From contig WPIO01000052.1 of the NCBI GenBank assembly GCA_009760855.2, positions 597,501-661,500 of the forward strand: a stretch of 64,000 nt of DNA, given 5' to 3'. Shown one piece after another: positions 44,871 through 57,200 of this stretch (positions within the stretch are counted from its first letter, which is position 1; each line of letters opens with the position of its first letter). The DNA comes from Cristatella mucedo (taxonomy: Eukaryota; Bryozoa; Phylactolaemata; Cristatellidae). The translations under genes were made by a program, and so were the position numbers. The notes under the pieces are model-generated. The model saw only the letters and a list, made by a program, of their open reading frames with translations. It searched no databases and had not been told where the DNA came from.

Positions 44871-47262
44871 CTGCAGGGCTTAGGCTAGGACATGCCAAGC
44901 GGTCGTGCGATTGATGGTCTGCGAAAAATCCTTAAGCTAGGATTAGGAGACGAGAAACTCACCTTTCGGCCACACGCGATTCGCGTGACAATCGCCTTCG
45001 TAGCGTGCGGTTTCCTGCTGCCGCCTGGGTCTTCGGATCGGGCGGATTCAGTGCAATTTGTGATCTGCCAATGTATGGGCCGATAGCTTCATCTGCACCA
45101 AAACGAGTGACTTACTAGTGCACTATTTTGAGCGGGCAAATATGTTTTGACTAAATAGTAGAAAATTATGGGGCATGGGTGCTGCCAGTGCTTAGGCATC
45201 CATGGAAAAAAGTACTTGTCGGAACTTCACCGATACTCGATATCGTGGCTTGAGTTAGCTCAGTCTTCTTGATTGAACGCCTGTTTCACAAAAGGGCCAA
45301 CTATTGCGATTTAAAAAGCTTCACGTCTGTGTGATTAGGCCCCGTGAAGACATCAAAATTCACAAGTCTCATATAGCGAGAGCAAGTAAATAGTTCGGCC
45401 AAAACGGTAGGATATTACGTACTTTACAAGAAAAGAGTATTTATCAAAGAAATGGCGAACAAGTGACTACCATAAAGTTGTCTTGTATCCACTTGCTGCC
45501 GCCCAACTGCCTGTACACCGGTCTGCTGGAAAGTAAAGTGTGCTTCCATCAATACTCCGTTTGCCAACGTCAGTTTATTTTACTGAACTGGGCTCACGAA
45601 ATAAAAACCGTCTTTCCAGTTAGTAACTGCAGCAACGTACGAAAACACTCCAGAGCTGGCTGCTTTTTGAATTATTTTCCATCGACTTGCAACGTTTTTA
45701 TCTAGCATGTAAGTTAAATGCTGCTAATAGGTCAGCGTTGGTATAACTGTATTGCATTAGCATGAAGCTGTGAGTATGAGCTCGATGAAGAGACTGCTTT
45801 AAGTAGACAACGTCGTCCCGTAATCGTTCTATGGATTGGCTGAACAGATGGAATGCCGATAAGGCTGGATATGGCGAGTCAGGAGTCGCCATTAACATGT
45901 GAAGACCATTAAATCAGGTGGTGAGGATATGGCTTTAATTCCTACCCTCCCCAGTACCCATTGGGGTTGATTCAAGTGGTTCTCTCACACAGCAGAGATC
46001 TAAGCTAACCTATTATGCGCCCTGCACAGTCGACTAGACTCGAGGATAAGCAGCAGTCGTTGAATGCGACCTATTCTTAATAAGCATGATTACCACCCGT
46101 AAGTAGGCTGATATTACAGCCTATATGCAGCGGCAGAACAACTGTAATTACCGTCACCATAATGTGCTGACTCAGAGATTACAAGTTAACGTCAAGGTGC
46201 ATGCGATTACCAGAGTTAAGACATTGCACCTGAAAAATGCAACCAGTGCAGCCTCAGGGGTCATTATCGTGTATATCGAGGCCAAAGCATCCACCGGCTG
46301 CCACGGCCGGTTGACCTAACTTACATGAACATAAATACCCACCGATACCATGCCGATCAGCATCCAGATGACCTTGCAGCCCCAGCAGCTTACAAGTCTT
46401 CCACTCATAAAACTGTTTTCGCATAAACACCTCCTAAACGAGTGCAGGCAGTTATATAGCGATTGCGGACATCAAAAGGCAGTAAGCAAAGAATGCAGTT
46501 GTTTCAACATTGATTTTATTTAAAAAATTAAAAGTAGGTCACTCGGCCTAGTGTACGAACATTCTCGACACTTTACACTTAGTTCATAACAAAGAGAAAA
46601 TCCAAACACGGGAGCTGCCGTTAAATGGGGAGGTAGGTCTACGAAGTGGCTTATGCCAGAACGAGGCAATGCGAACCACATGGCGCCGCCTGAGCGGGTC
46701 GCAACTCCCGCCAGCGCCAAGTCCGATGCGAGAGCCAACACATTTTCTGCGCACCATGACAGTACGCTAAATATCACACCGGTACTGACCGTAGGGTAGT
46801 GAGATACGCAGACCGAAGCCAGCGACTACTCTTTGCCCATAACTATGGTGATACTCGCTTACACCAAATCACGGCGCTAATTCGCTTGTGCCGCTTGACG
46901 CAATAGATATATACAGGCAGGCGCATAATCATGAAGGTAAACCAGCGTCGCATCAGCGGTCGGGAACGACCCAGTTAGGACCGGCTAGCCACGTGATCCA
47001 CCATCGCGGGGCTTGAACAGGGTAACAAGCCGCGAGTGACCTAAATCGACAAACATAACAACGCACAACTTCAGCATCACATTGCAAGCTATTATTCAAC
47101 AATTTCAGTTGCAGAAACGCACTGATCTGCTTCGACGGTTGAGTACGACGAACGGGCTGAGAACCACCGTACGGAGGCGGACAACCACGGCCTTTGGCCG
47201 TGGCGACGGCTAGAAGAACAAATCAACATTTAAACGCCTTACCGTGCAACTACTTACGCAGT
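44871..47262. other. unique sequence with weak open stretches
   Basis: Open stretches with plausible composition occur on the plus strand at 44892-45086 (ATG), 45463-45705 (GTG-initiated) and 46125-46319 (ATG). None has paired splice sites or family resemblance. No repeat recognised. Confidence 0.4.
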
Positions 47263-47603
47263 TCACCAGCACCAGAATTGGAACCACGGCGCACCTAGAG
47301 CGCGGTGGTGAGTCAGGCTCCACTTACAATGGCCGCGACACGGGCCACGAGTCGGATTCGCAAATACCCCACAACATCGGCCGTTTGCATACTTTTCACT
47401 AGCCCTTATCAGTTCTCCGTCCAGTAGAGAAATACACACCGGCTCGAAGAAGTGACAAGGATCGGTGAAAAGCACTAGTACGCACGTCCGCCTAGCCAGC
47501 GGCCACGAGCTTGAATGACACACTGACCTAGAAGATAACGGATGCGCCTCGCTCTCAACGATTGGCGGGCACTCACAAAGGCGCTGTCGATACAGCTGCT
47601 GCA

Positions 47604-48038
47604 TTAAATCTTCTTGTGTTTCCGGTCAAGCTGCATCCGGTACTGCACCGGTCGTTGGTAGGTCTCTGAATATAGCTGTTTGCAGCGGAGCGAAGCCACG
47701 ATAAAAGCGTAGGTTATGTCGGAGGTACTCTCTTGCTTTCTCTGAAGATAGTTTTTGAAGAATGCGCTGTGTTTTGCGCGCTTCTTGGAATCGATATCTG
47801 CGTCTGGGCCCGCCCAATCCCGCTTGCTGCTTTCGGGCAAGTTAATTAAACCTGCGTCGTCGGCTGCGTTCTGACGCCGTGTGGTAATTTTTGCTGTAGC
47901 GTCGAGCATTGTGTGGCGGAGTGGAATTTTGCAGCAGAGTGCGCTGTCAGCGGCCGCATGGCGGGGTCGCCGAGCCGATTGTCGTCTCTTCGGCAGTGCC
48001 ATTTGACAAAATTCGCCGGTGTCCTGCCGCCCTGTCAT
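47604..48038 (-). CDS. possible small protein or first exon, unknown
   Basis: 144 codons from an ATG with A at -3 to TAA. The product has a basic N-terminal part (ALPKRRQSARRPRHAA) and a Lys/Arg-rich C-terminal half (DSKKRAKHSAFFKNYLQRK). It ends QLDRKHKKI. No family recognised. Past the stop a strong donor (GCGCCTTT followed by GTGAGTG) lies near 47575. On the same strand upstream, 48111-48243 is also open (MMKGPPSCGIEHFQRP...) and ends at CGACAG followed by GTGTAA. The block looks transcribed from the minus strand but exon structure is unresolved. Confidence 0.3.
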   Translation of the reverse strand: MTGRQDTGEFCQMALPKRRQSARRPRHAAADSALCCKIPLRHTMLDATAKITTRRQNAADDAGLINLPESSKRDWAGPDADIDSKKRAKHSAFFKNYLQRKQESTSDITYAFIVASLRCKQLYSETYQRPVQYRMQLDRKHKKI

Positions 48039-48263
48039 TCTCGTGAGCGAGCCTGCCCGCTGTCAGGCCGTCGCTGTCAATTTTTGATTTTTGAGCTTTA
48101 CACCTGTCGAAGGAGTAAGTGCTCCGAAAAAACTTCCGCTTGCGCGAGCTGTAAGCAGGCAGCTGTCTTCAGCCGGTCTATGGTATATGTATGGCCTTTG
48201 GAAATGCTCGATGCCGCACGAAGGAGGGCCTTTCATCATCGAAACGCCACCGAGCACGGTCAC

Positions 48264-48730
48264 CGGAGCGCAGAATGAGGACCTATTAATTCATTAGGTG
48301 GACTCATTAATCTTGCTAATCGTATTCCTCCTTGTCTTCGGCTGCAAGCTAATCGAGTTATTCCGATGTGGAGTGGACGAAGGAGTGAAAGCCCGAGTCC
48401 ACGGGGAGACGCAGTCGTCGCGCTATTCGTGGGCGAGAGTGCGGGAAAGAGAGCAGGGCGGCAGGCAGCATCCTTTGCTGCAAGCGATGCACGTCGACGA
48501 AAGATGCTCAGGGCACGAAACTCGTCCACAACCAAGGGCCCCGCATGATTTAGCTGCCCTGCCTCGCTTTTTAGATCTCATCGTGTAGGAATCGAGCGGT
48601 CGTCTTGCCGGTGGTCTTGCATGTGCTGTGGAATCTCGATGTGCGGTTATGACGCGTCTTCATTAAAAATGGTTTGGCGCTCGTACACGCTTGTCATTCA
48701 TTTGCACTTATGATGACAAACGTGTTCTTT
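48264..48730. other. unique sequence
   Basis: A plus-strand open stretch at 48298-48588 starts with a hydrophobic segment but lacks an ATG. No support. Confidence 0.35.
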
Positions 48731-48775
48731 TTACAGTGCCCCAAGAGAGCCGAATCTCTATGCAGGTGATCTGCA
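48731..48775 (-). mobile_element. SINE-A/LINE-A tail fragment
   Basis: TTTTTACAGTGCCCCAAGAG and GCCGAATCTCTATGCAGGTG match the terminal hairpin on the minus strand. Confidence 0.65.
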
Positions 48776-48885
48776 TCTCTCTTCAAGAGAAGCACTAACC
48801 AAGAGTTAATGACAGGCAAGGTATCACGATTCGAGAAGCATTCAAAAGCACTCAAGAAGACTCGCATGGCTGCTTGCTTACGTAA

Positions 48886-49055
48886 TATTCTAGCTGATTT
48901 AACAGCCTCTTTTTGTGTAGTGACAGAAGAGCCTTGACGGCTATCACCACCGCTTTGCAGTGGCGATAAAGGATCGCCCACCACAAGATTCGAACCCACG
49001 ACCTCGGGCCGAGGTCGTGAAAAGCAGCTGCTTTACCTACTGAGCCATTATGGCT
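48886..49055 (-). mobile_element. SINE-B copy, full length
   Basis: TCTAGCTGATTTAACAGCCT (tail side), GTGACAGAAGAGCCTTGACG, ACCACCGCTTTGCAGTGGCG, GGATTCGAACCC-type B box (minus) and CTACTGAGCCATTATGGCTA (A-box side). Confidence 0.9.
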
Positions 49056-49220
49056 AACCGAGCCCTTTCCAATGCCACAATCTTTTGGTTTAGCTTATCA
49101 ACAGGCTGTGTGCGTACGTGTGTGCAAAGCATGTTCGTGCACACTTGTCCCCTCCTGTCATGCACTGACTGCCTACCAGTTTGCCTACAGAACGGGGCCT
49201 TATTTTTGTGTGAGCCTGAG

Positions 49221-50406
<1,186 letters not shown>

Positions 50407-50446
<40 letters not shown>

Positions 50447-50489
50447 TGTGTGTGTGTTTGTGTGTGTGTTTCTGAGTGTGTGTGTTTCT

Positions 50490-50529
<40 letters not shown>

Positions 50530-50565
50530 CTGAGTGTGAGTGTGTGTTAGTGTTTGTGTTTGTTA
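50407..50565. repeat. interrupted (GT)n microsatellite
   Basis: GT blocks separated by TTTCTGA and TTTG interruptions. The repeated GTGTTTCTGAGTGTG forms a higher-order unit. Confidence 0.95.
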
Positions 50566-50988
50566 GTGCGTGCGTGTGAGAATGAGTCGATGATGTGCAA
50601 GGCAGTGCTGCTGCTGCCTTCATGGACAGACTTTTCAATCCTCGTGAATGCAGGTGCAGGCCCGAAAGTGTTGACCTGCTACTTTATTGATTGTAATTGC
50701 CGTGGCAGATGTATAAACTTGGATATGTGGATACAAACCTGCGTACTTATCCAATGTTAATGAGGTATATTCTTAGCAGTCGTATATCTTTATGCCCGCT
50801 GTCATTACGCCCAGGGGACAACCAGCTATACCCGCACTTTGGAGCTAAGCAATGTAGGGCATGTGCTTTGTAACTGATGTGATACGATCATGTGATCAAC
50901 CAAATGCAATCACATGCTTTGTTCTTTCGGGTTGTATCCACCAGCGCCTGCCTGCAGGTACCGTGTTGCTTGCTTCTTTGACCCACAG

Positions 50989-51123
50989 AAAGAAGTGCTG
51001 ATAGCAAGTGATGTGAGGGCTTGGAGCAGTTTGGCTGGCTGCTCATTGAGTTACTTACAACTGGCTCCGACGTCTTGGAGAAATGGCGCCCAGCTGTTGC
51101 TGCTTGAATATTTTACATGTTGA
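50989..51123 (+). CDS. candidate terminal exon
   Basis: The acceptor TGCTTGCTTCTTTGACCCACAG is followed in phase 0 by 44 codons and TGA. The product begins KEVLIASDVRAWSSLAG and ends GAQLLLLEYFTC. An alternative acceptor (CAGCGCCTGCCTGCAG) 32 bases upstream stays in the same frame. No family recognised, and no AATAAA was seen nearby. Confidence 0.33.
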   Translation, partial: KEVLIASDVRAWSSLAGCSLSYLQLAPTSWRNGAQLLLLEYFTC

Positions 51124-51486
51124 ATGGGGATCGATGGCTTTGCCACGCGATATTTCGTAATCTGTAATGTGTGCACAAGAAGCACCGTCGGGCCTGCCAA
51201 GCTTGATTGCTGGGATCCACAAACATCGAGCACCAGATGCCCTCGTCTTGATGGTCTGTGGATTTAGACAATGGAAGACACAATTCGTACTTGTATCTGA
51301 CATCAACTTGATGGTCATGTCAGTGTTAACTATGTAACTGTGAGTGCCAGAGCTAGATCATGTATTTGTGACATTGGCTGGCCTGGCAGGACTTACATGT
51401 ATGCAGAAGAGCTGGGGCCTGCTAGTATTCTCTAGTGACCAGCCATTTTTTTTTAATTTCCACTGGAAGGTGAGATGAGGCAGACA
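51124..51486. other. unique sequence
   Basis: Nothing recognised. Confidence 0.4.
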
Positions 51487-51521
51487 TGATTAAACTCTCT
51501 TAGGGTGCTATACAAATGACA
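51487..51521 (+). mobile_element. SINE-A tail fragment
   Basis: GATTAAACTCTCTTAGGGTG followed by CTATACAAATGACAT. Confidence 0.6.
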
Positions 51522-53789
51522 TATTGTTACGTAAATTTTTAAAGAAAGCATGGGCTGAAGCACATCGGAAATTGAGCATCTCGAATGGAAAAAGCTTATA
51601 GCTCTGAGAGCTTTGCAGCCATGGATCACGAAGGAGACATTTATCTTCACTACCAAAGACTATTGAATATAGAGGAGAGGGGCTTGGCGATACCCATACA
51701 CTAGAAAGTGTTACACAATGAGCTCACTAAGGAGAATAGCAGGTGGAGAAGCAATTCGTCGGAGGCCGTGTTACTCTGCGACTGGCTTATGCAGACTAAG
51801 TTGTGCTGTAGTCTGGCTTTTACGTTGCTGGCAGCAGGCAATACCAAATTTCGTGCTGCCTGACTGGTGGTTTGCAGAGCAGTCATCATGCTGAATTGCA
51901 CGTTTGTAGTTATCTGTCACACAGAGCGATCATCGACCTCTTCAGGAGGCCACTGTCTGATGTGCTTAGCTGCGTGGTCAGTTTAAAGGAGTATTACTAA
52001 TCGCAATTGGTGTCTTTTCTGGGAAACAGTTATTGCAAATAACAGCAAGGTGCCAATGAAATGTTCGTCTACATCGGTAAAAAACTAAGGTGGGTTCATA
52101 ATGAACAAGTTCACAAATCGTTCTGCTTTTTTTATGACTGTCTTTGCTACGGCACGAGGCTTGTGTGTGGATGAACGTACTCCTATCCCAGAGAAAGTCA
52201 TACAGTGTCAACCTTTATTGCTTTATAAGACCGAAACTGCCGAATGCAATCTTGCTCAGCATTATCTAAACATAAAAGCCATATACAACTAACACAGGAG
52301 TAAGCATGGCAGATACTAACACCTTAATGCAGCTTGCTTTAGTGCTGAGCAAAGAAAGAAGAGCTGCCAGACATTCAGGTGCAGACCTCTGGATGGGGTC
52401 ATCAATGCTGAAATACAAATCTGCAAAAAAACCAGTTGTAGTGCAAAAAGTTCTGCAACATATGCATGCTAAAGCAAAACCCTAATTCTGCATTGTAAGT
52501 TCGACCGGCAAACTTGCGGTGCCCCCGAGATTACTTAACTGTGGGTTGCTATTATTGCCAAACATCTCTGAAAGTGCAGCTTGGCCTCTATTAAACAGAG
52601 CTGTTTTAACCCGTCGTACGTCTGCTGATCGCCGCTATCGATACGATGCCGTTTCCTCGTGATTTAATCATTTGCAACGTAGTCCCTTAGGTTTGGCCTT
52701 CAGCTACTAAAATGAAAATACAAACCTACTGTAAACTTTCCCAGAGACCTTCGCCTGTTTTTGTTGCTGAGAAATTCCTATGTACAGAGCAAATGCAATA
52801 AGGAGCAGGTGAATGTTTTCCTTTATGTTAAGCGAGGAGATGCCAGGACGTCAGGTAGGAAGGATCCTTACTTCTAGAGGATATCTCTATTCGCTGTAGC
52901 AGGGTAGCGGTTTCCTCAATTTATTCGGCCTCCTTGAACCCTGGCCTGTTGCTCCAGTGTTGTCGTTCGATGGAGACCAGGCAGTAGACCTGCAGCCCCT
53001 TTAAGTCGGCCGCTGTTATTGGCTGGCTAGAGACCGGTCAAGGTTAGGCCAGTCCCTGCGTATTTTTTCCTGCTTCGTCAATTTCATGTGCAATTTTGGT
53101 GCTATGTTTGCCTCCAGGTGGCTCATATGTTGCTAATTTGTCAGTATTGTGGAGCATTGGTTTCACAACGAAACGGATATTGTTAAGACAAACTCACAAT
53201 GAACACCACGTATCATACTCTGCCAGAATAATAACATAATCGCAGGCCTGATTGGCATCGTAAACGTACGTTATGATACAGAGTAAGTCGCGGTAATCTG
53301 ATAAGACGCGAGTGTTCGACTGGAAACAAGAGAGGTAGGGAGAGACTTTCAGCATGTCGAGAGAACAAATGAAATACAGCTGATCGCTTCAAGTTAAGCA
53401 ACTGCCGAAAGTGTGTCATTACGCTATCTGCTAGATATTGGTCGACTGTGGCCTTTGCAGGAGCTTCTTTCATTGAAGGATTGCTCGCCAAGTCAAGTCA
53501 AGCGTCAAGTAAAAAAAACAAACCATAATTCCGATACTATATTTTCTTCGCACTTTACGCGTCCACGGTAGACATACATTTTGCAACGTGTTGTGAGCCT
53601 GATTCGCTAGGTAGGTAAGGCTGCTTCTGTAGCTAAAAGATGTATAAGGAGCTTCAGAAGTCTCTAGAAGTACTAGAAGTACTGCAGCCTCAGTCGTAAG
53701 AGTTTCAATGTGGCAATGTCGCCAGACGCTTGGTTTATAGCACTGACATAGGACCCACTTTCGCCATTGGGCGCTGTGCTGCTCGGGCT
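51522..53789. other. unique sequence
   Basis: An ATG-initiated open stretch at 52101-52292 (63 codons, beginning MNKFTNRSAFFMTVF) overlaps another on the minus strand (51978-52211), and neither is supported. Minus-strand stretches at 53213-53491 and 53470-53799 likewise. No repeats recognised. Confidence 0.4.
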
Positions 53790-53915
53790 GCTTGCCCATA
53801 GGTCAGAGGTGCTTCCACTTCATGCGACCGAAGTCGCGGGTTTGAGTCATGAATCAGGTAGTTGGTTACTACTACAAGTGAAGTGAAAGCCAATAAGGCT
53901 CTTCAGTCGCGTCTA
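53790..53915 (+). mobile_element. diverged SINE-B fragment
   Basis: CCCATAGGTCAGAGGTGCTT (A-box side), CGAAGTCGCGGGTTTGAGTC (B box), GTGAAGTGAAAGCCAATAAG and GCTCTTCAGTCGCGTCTACT. Confidence 0.6.
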
Positions 53916-54029
53916 CTCTTATTAACTGCACACAAATCCTAGCGGCTGCATTGTCAAACGGGTTTCGCGACTTGCCTAACGCTGCTATGTGTTCATTTTC
54001 AGGGACAGTGGAGTTGTAAAGAAGGTTAA

Positions 54030-54347
54030 TATACTTCATTTGTATAGCGTCCTAAGGGAACCTATCTCTACTCAGGTGCTTCACTTATGCCACCGGGCTC
54101 GAGCCCACAACCTCGGTAAGGCCTTGGTGAGTCGTAATGGCTCACTAGATAAGGCGGTTGATTTTCACGACCTCGGCCCAGGGGTCGTGGGCTCGAATCC
54201 TGCAGTGGGCTATTCTCTATGGCCACTGCAAGCGGTGGCGATAGCCGTAAAGGCTCTTCTGTCGCTATACAAAAGAGGCTGTTAAATCAGCTAGCATTTA
54301 TTTATTTTTGTCAGGGCGAGCACCTTAACCACTGGGCCAAACCAGGG
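54030..54347 (-). mobile_element. SINE-A copy split by a SINE-B
   Basis: Left part 54030-54129 (TTCATTTGTATAGCGTCCTA... CGGGCTCGAGCCCACAACCT... GGCCTTGG) and right part 54311-54347 (TCAGGGCGAGCACCTTAACC, ACTGGGCCAAACCAGGG) join into one minus-oriented SINE-A when 54130-54310 is removed. Confidence 0.92.
54130..54310 (+). mobile_element. SINE-B inserted in SINE-A
   Basis: AGTCGTAATGGCTCACTAGA (A box), GGGGTCGTGGGCTCGAATCC (B box), GCCACTGCAAGCGGTGGCGA, AGCCGTAAAGGCTCTTCTGT, CGCTATACAAAAGAGGCTGT and a TTTATTTATTTTTG tail. It postdates the SINE-A it splits. Confidence 0.93.
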
Positions 54348-55149
54348 AGCAGAGCTACGCGGCGGCGGGACAATCGCTCGGCGGATAGATAATTAAGTTC
54401 TACCTGCTACAAGTACGGGCCTAGCTCCGCTGGCAATTTCGTAGCTTAAGCCGCCACCGACGACAAGCGGCTCAGCATGTTTGACTTCGCATTCTCATCT
54501 CTTGCTCTGCGGCCAGCGAACCGCAGGCTTACCTTTCAAAAAGATTATTTCCCCCATATTCTGCCGCGCGTTCGCTATCTTTCTGCACTATTAGTTCACT
54601 CACTGACAGTCGCTTGTACCTTTGCGTCCGTGACTACGACTATGCTCAAGTTGATTTACACAACCTACTTCGGTCTGTTGTTGGGCAACCAGCCAGTACG
54701 GCAGCTTGTACAGTTGTCTACCCGAGGGCTTTCCTTACCTGAGTGTTAATCCGTTCAGTCTAACAAAACGCTAGCTAAGCATTGTGTGCACCCACTCCGC
54801 GATTGCCAAGCACCCGTGCCTCGTCATAGCATCTGAAGCGGCAGAGGGCGAAATTGGCCAGATGGTGGCTCGCTTCCTCGGAGATATTGGTTATACTTTA
54901 TTTCTGAATTGTAATGGTTCGAACAAATTGGTTATGTTATTATCCACGTAACGAAGCATAAAAGCCGCGAAGCAATTTAGTGGGCAGTTGAGCTGGTGCT
55001 CCAGCAGTTGAGCTGATTTGAGCTCCACGCTTCGAGTCGTACGTGAGCTGCTACTCGTCGTGGCCGCTCCTGAGCGCCTGTAACCAGCGGTCTCAGTCCC
55101 CCCCAACAAACGTCTCCCTTCGCTTTGGCCTTTCTATGTACAGGTAGAG
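54348..55149. other. unique sequence
   Basis: An ATG-initiated open stretch at 54477-54749 (90 codons, beginning MFDFAFSSLALRPANRR) ends in TAA and has a hydrophobic middle. It has no other support. Confidence 0.35.
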
Positions 55150-55290
55150 GGCGCTCTTTGTTGCTGCCCCGCCTCCCGTTATTTGAGGCGCGAACCTGCG
55201 GGCGCATTGTAGCTGCACCTGCAAGTCGCTAGCCGTGGCTCCAAGGCTCCATGAGTGTTTTCGTCGTCGCGAGTCTGCTGGGACCAGGAC
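55150..55290 (+). repeat. inverted repeat partner of 56300-56450
   Basis: GCACCTGCAAGTCGCTAGCC, GTGGCTCCAAGGCTC and neighbouring GAACCTGCGGGCGCATTG align with the reverse complement of 56300-56450. The match is interrupted by small gaps. It may be an undefined repeat family or related exons in opposite orientation. Confidence 0.7.
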
Positions 55291-55736
55291 TCGCACATGA
55301 GTGCTGCGTTTGCGGTCTAGTCTCGTACGGATGCGGAAGCCGCTTGTAACTCCGTTTCTAACAAAACTTAGCGGCAAAGGAGAGCCGAGTGTGAGCCGAG
55401 CACGTGGATGCGTCTGACCCGCAACATTCCATGTGCATGCACTATGGAGTCCATTCAATTTATGACGAGGCGATCAGCAAAAGTGCCGTCTTCGTTTCTA
55501 CATAAAGCTATAAGAAAGCTATGAGAGAGCAGGACCCGGTCTACCCCGTGGCGGGCTGAGACCTACGCCATTGTAGATGCAGCTCTGTTGTTGGCTCTTT
55601 GGTGTCGGCTCTTGGTTGTTCGTGCTTCGCCATTCGTTCTTCGGGCGGTTTAGTGCCTTTTGATTTAGACTATTGCCTTCAATGTCCGCTTGCGGCCGAG
55701 CCTCAATATTATGACATTTGATGCCTGCTTATGGCT
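55291..55736. other. unique, partly CpG-rich sequence
   Basis: No supported gene. Confidence 0.4.
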
Positions 55737-55892
55737 AGCCGTGATGGCACACTCGGTAAGGCGGGTTCGATTCCTGCGGTGGGCGTTCCTTTATCGCCGC
55801 CGCTGCAAGCGGTGGTGATAGCCGTAAAGGCTCTTCTGTCGCTATTCAAAAAGAGGCTGTTTAATCAGCTAGGATTTATTTATTTTATTTAT
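55737..55892 (+). mobile_element. SINE-B copy with deletion between A and B boxes
   Basis: AGCCGTGATGGCACACTCGG runs almost directly into GGCGGGTTCGATTCCTGCGG, so about 25-30 bp between the boxes are missing. The rest is intact, ending ATTTATTTATTTTATTTATT. Confidence 0.92.
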
Positions 55893-56299
55893 TCATCCCA
55901 TGGTGTATATTTATGGTTGGTTCCTTTGATGAGGGTAAAGTTCTAAGGGCCGGGGCAGCAGTCGGCGGTGAGAGCTACAACCCGCTGCGCAGCAGAGTGA
56001 GCGTGGCCTCTTGTACGCGGCCTCTGGCTGCAGGGCGATAGTGCGCAGGCGGTGTGTCGTCGTTTCGTGGATGTGCACATCTTGCCAGAGCGGTGCAGCG
56101 TGCGTGCTAGTCCTTTAGCGGGGTCATTACAGTGAGAGCCGCGGCTGCTGCCGAGGGCGCGGGAGGAGGGAGCTAGGGAGCGGAGCGGAGCGGCGGAGAG
56201 GAGCTATGGAGAGGAGCTACGTGGCGGAGCTACAGCTGCCGACGGGGCTCCGCAGCTAGCTAGCTAGCTAGCTAGGCCACAGAGGCTCCGCTCGAAACG
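55893..56299. other. CpG-rich sequence with GGAGC repeats
   Basis: It contains GGAGCGGAGCGGAGCGGCGG, GAGGAGCTATGGAGAGGAGC and a (GCTA)n at 56256-56275. No exon supported. Confidence 0.5.
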
Positions 56300-56450
56300 G
56301 CGCGAAACGTCTCATTCGAAGCGCGACGACTACGCAGAAAAGCACTGAGCCTTGCCGTCACGGCTAGCGACTTGCGGGTGCGGCAACAATACGCGCAGGT
56401 ACGCCTACAGTAGCGGAACGAGGCGGCGCCAAAGAGTTCCCGTACCCTAG
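56300..56450 (-). repeat. inverted repeat partner of 55150-55290
   Basis: On the minus strand: GTACCTGCGCGTATTGTTGC, GCACCCGCAAGTCGCTAGCC and GTGACGGCAAGGCTC. It is also open in one minus-strand frame (RTCAYCC, then SLAVTARLSAFLRSRR) after an acceptor-like TTCCGCTACTGTAG, so an exon of a duplicated gene cannot be excluded. Confidence 0.7.
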
Positions 56451-56486
56451 CAGACAATCTGGCGTATCCTTAGCGTCTAGGGAAGT

Positions 56487-56487
56487 C

Positions 56488-56519
<32 letters not shown>

Positions 56520-56582
56520 CTCTGTACAGCGCCTCCAGAGAATCTAATCTCTTTCTAGGTTCTTTACATGTACTGTAAAGAA
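56487..56582 (-). mobile_element. LINE-A 3' end
   Basis: ATAATAATAATAATAATAAT tail, CTCTGTACAGCGCCTCCAGA hairpin arm, CTCTTTCTAGGTTCTTTACA. Confidence 0.85.
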
Positions 56583-56999
56583 AGCATTTTTACAGCGACC
56601 GTGGCTTGTAACAACTGTCGTAGGGCTCAATGGTCAAGAGTACAACTCATTTCTATGTCGCCTTGGCCAAATCCATGAGCACCACAGCCTGTTGCACGAC
56701 TTCGGCTTTTTAGGCGGCCTCGGCCATAGATTATTGCATAATCAACTCCAAGCGGCTATTATTAAGGAGCCCCTATTACTGACCGTCAGTCAGTCAATAT
56801 CTGACAGATTTAGCATGCCGCCGTTTCACTCCCCAAAGGTCTAGCTGAAGGAGCGGGGCTACGTTGCCCCAACTGAAATTACAGCCGTACGAACCCCTTC
56901 TGCCAAGAAATTACCCCTTAACTCAACTTTGCCGGCTTGATTGCGTTTCTAGTGCGTACCGGACTTTCGGTTTGAAGCTGCCGTGCCCAGTCGGCGTCT
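56583..56999. other. unique sequence
   Basis: Nothing recognised. Confidence 0.4.
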
Positions 57000-57200
57000 G
57001 TGTGTGTGTGTGTGCGTGCACACGTGTGTGTGCGTGCACACGTGTGTGTGCGCGCGTATATATGCGTACATGTATATGCGTATGTATATATATATATATT
57101 TGTGTGTGTATGTATAGGTGTTTTGTGTTCGTGCGTGCGAAGTCGTGCACGAGCGCGCGTGCACGAGCGCGCGTGTGCGTGTGTGTGTGTGTGTTTATGT
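57000..57200. repeat. mixed GT/GC/TA simple-sequence region
   Basis: Alternating GTGTGT, GTGCACACGT (repeated), ATATAT and CACGAGCGCGCGTG (repeated) blocks. Confidence 0.9.
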
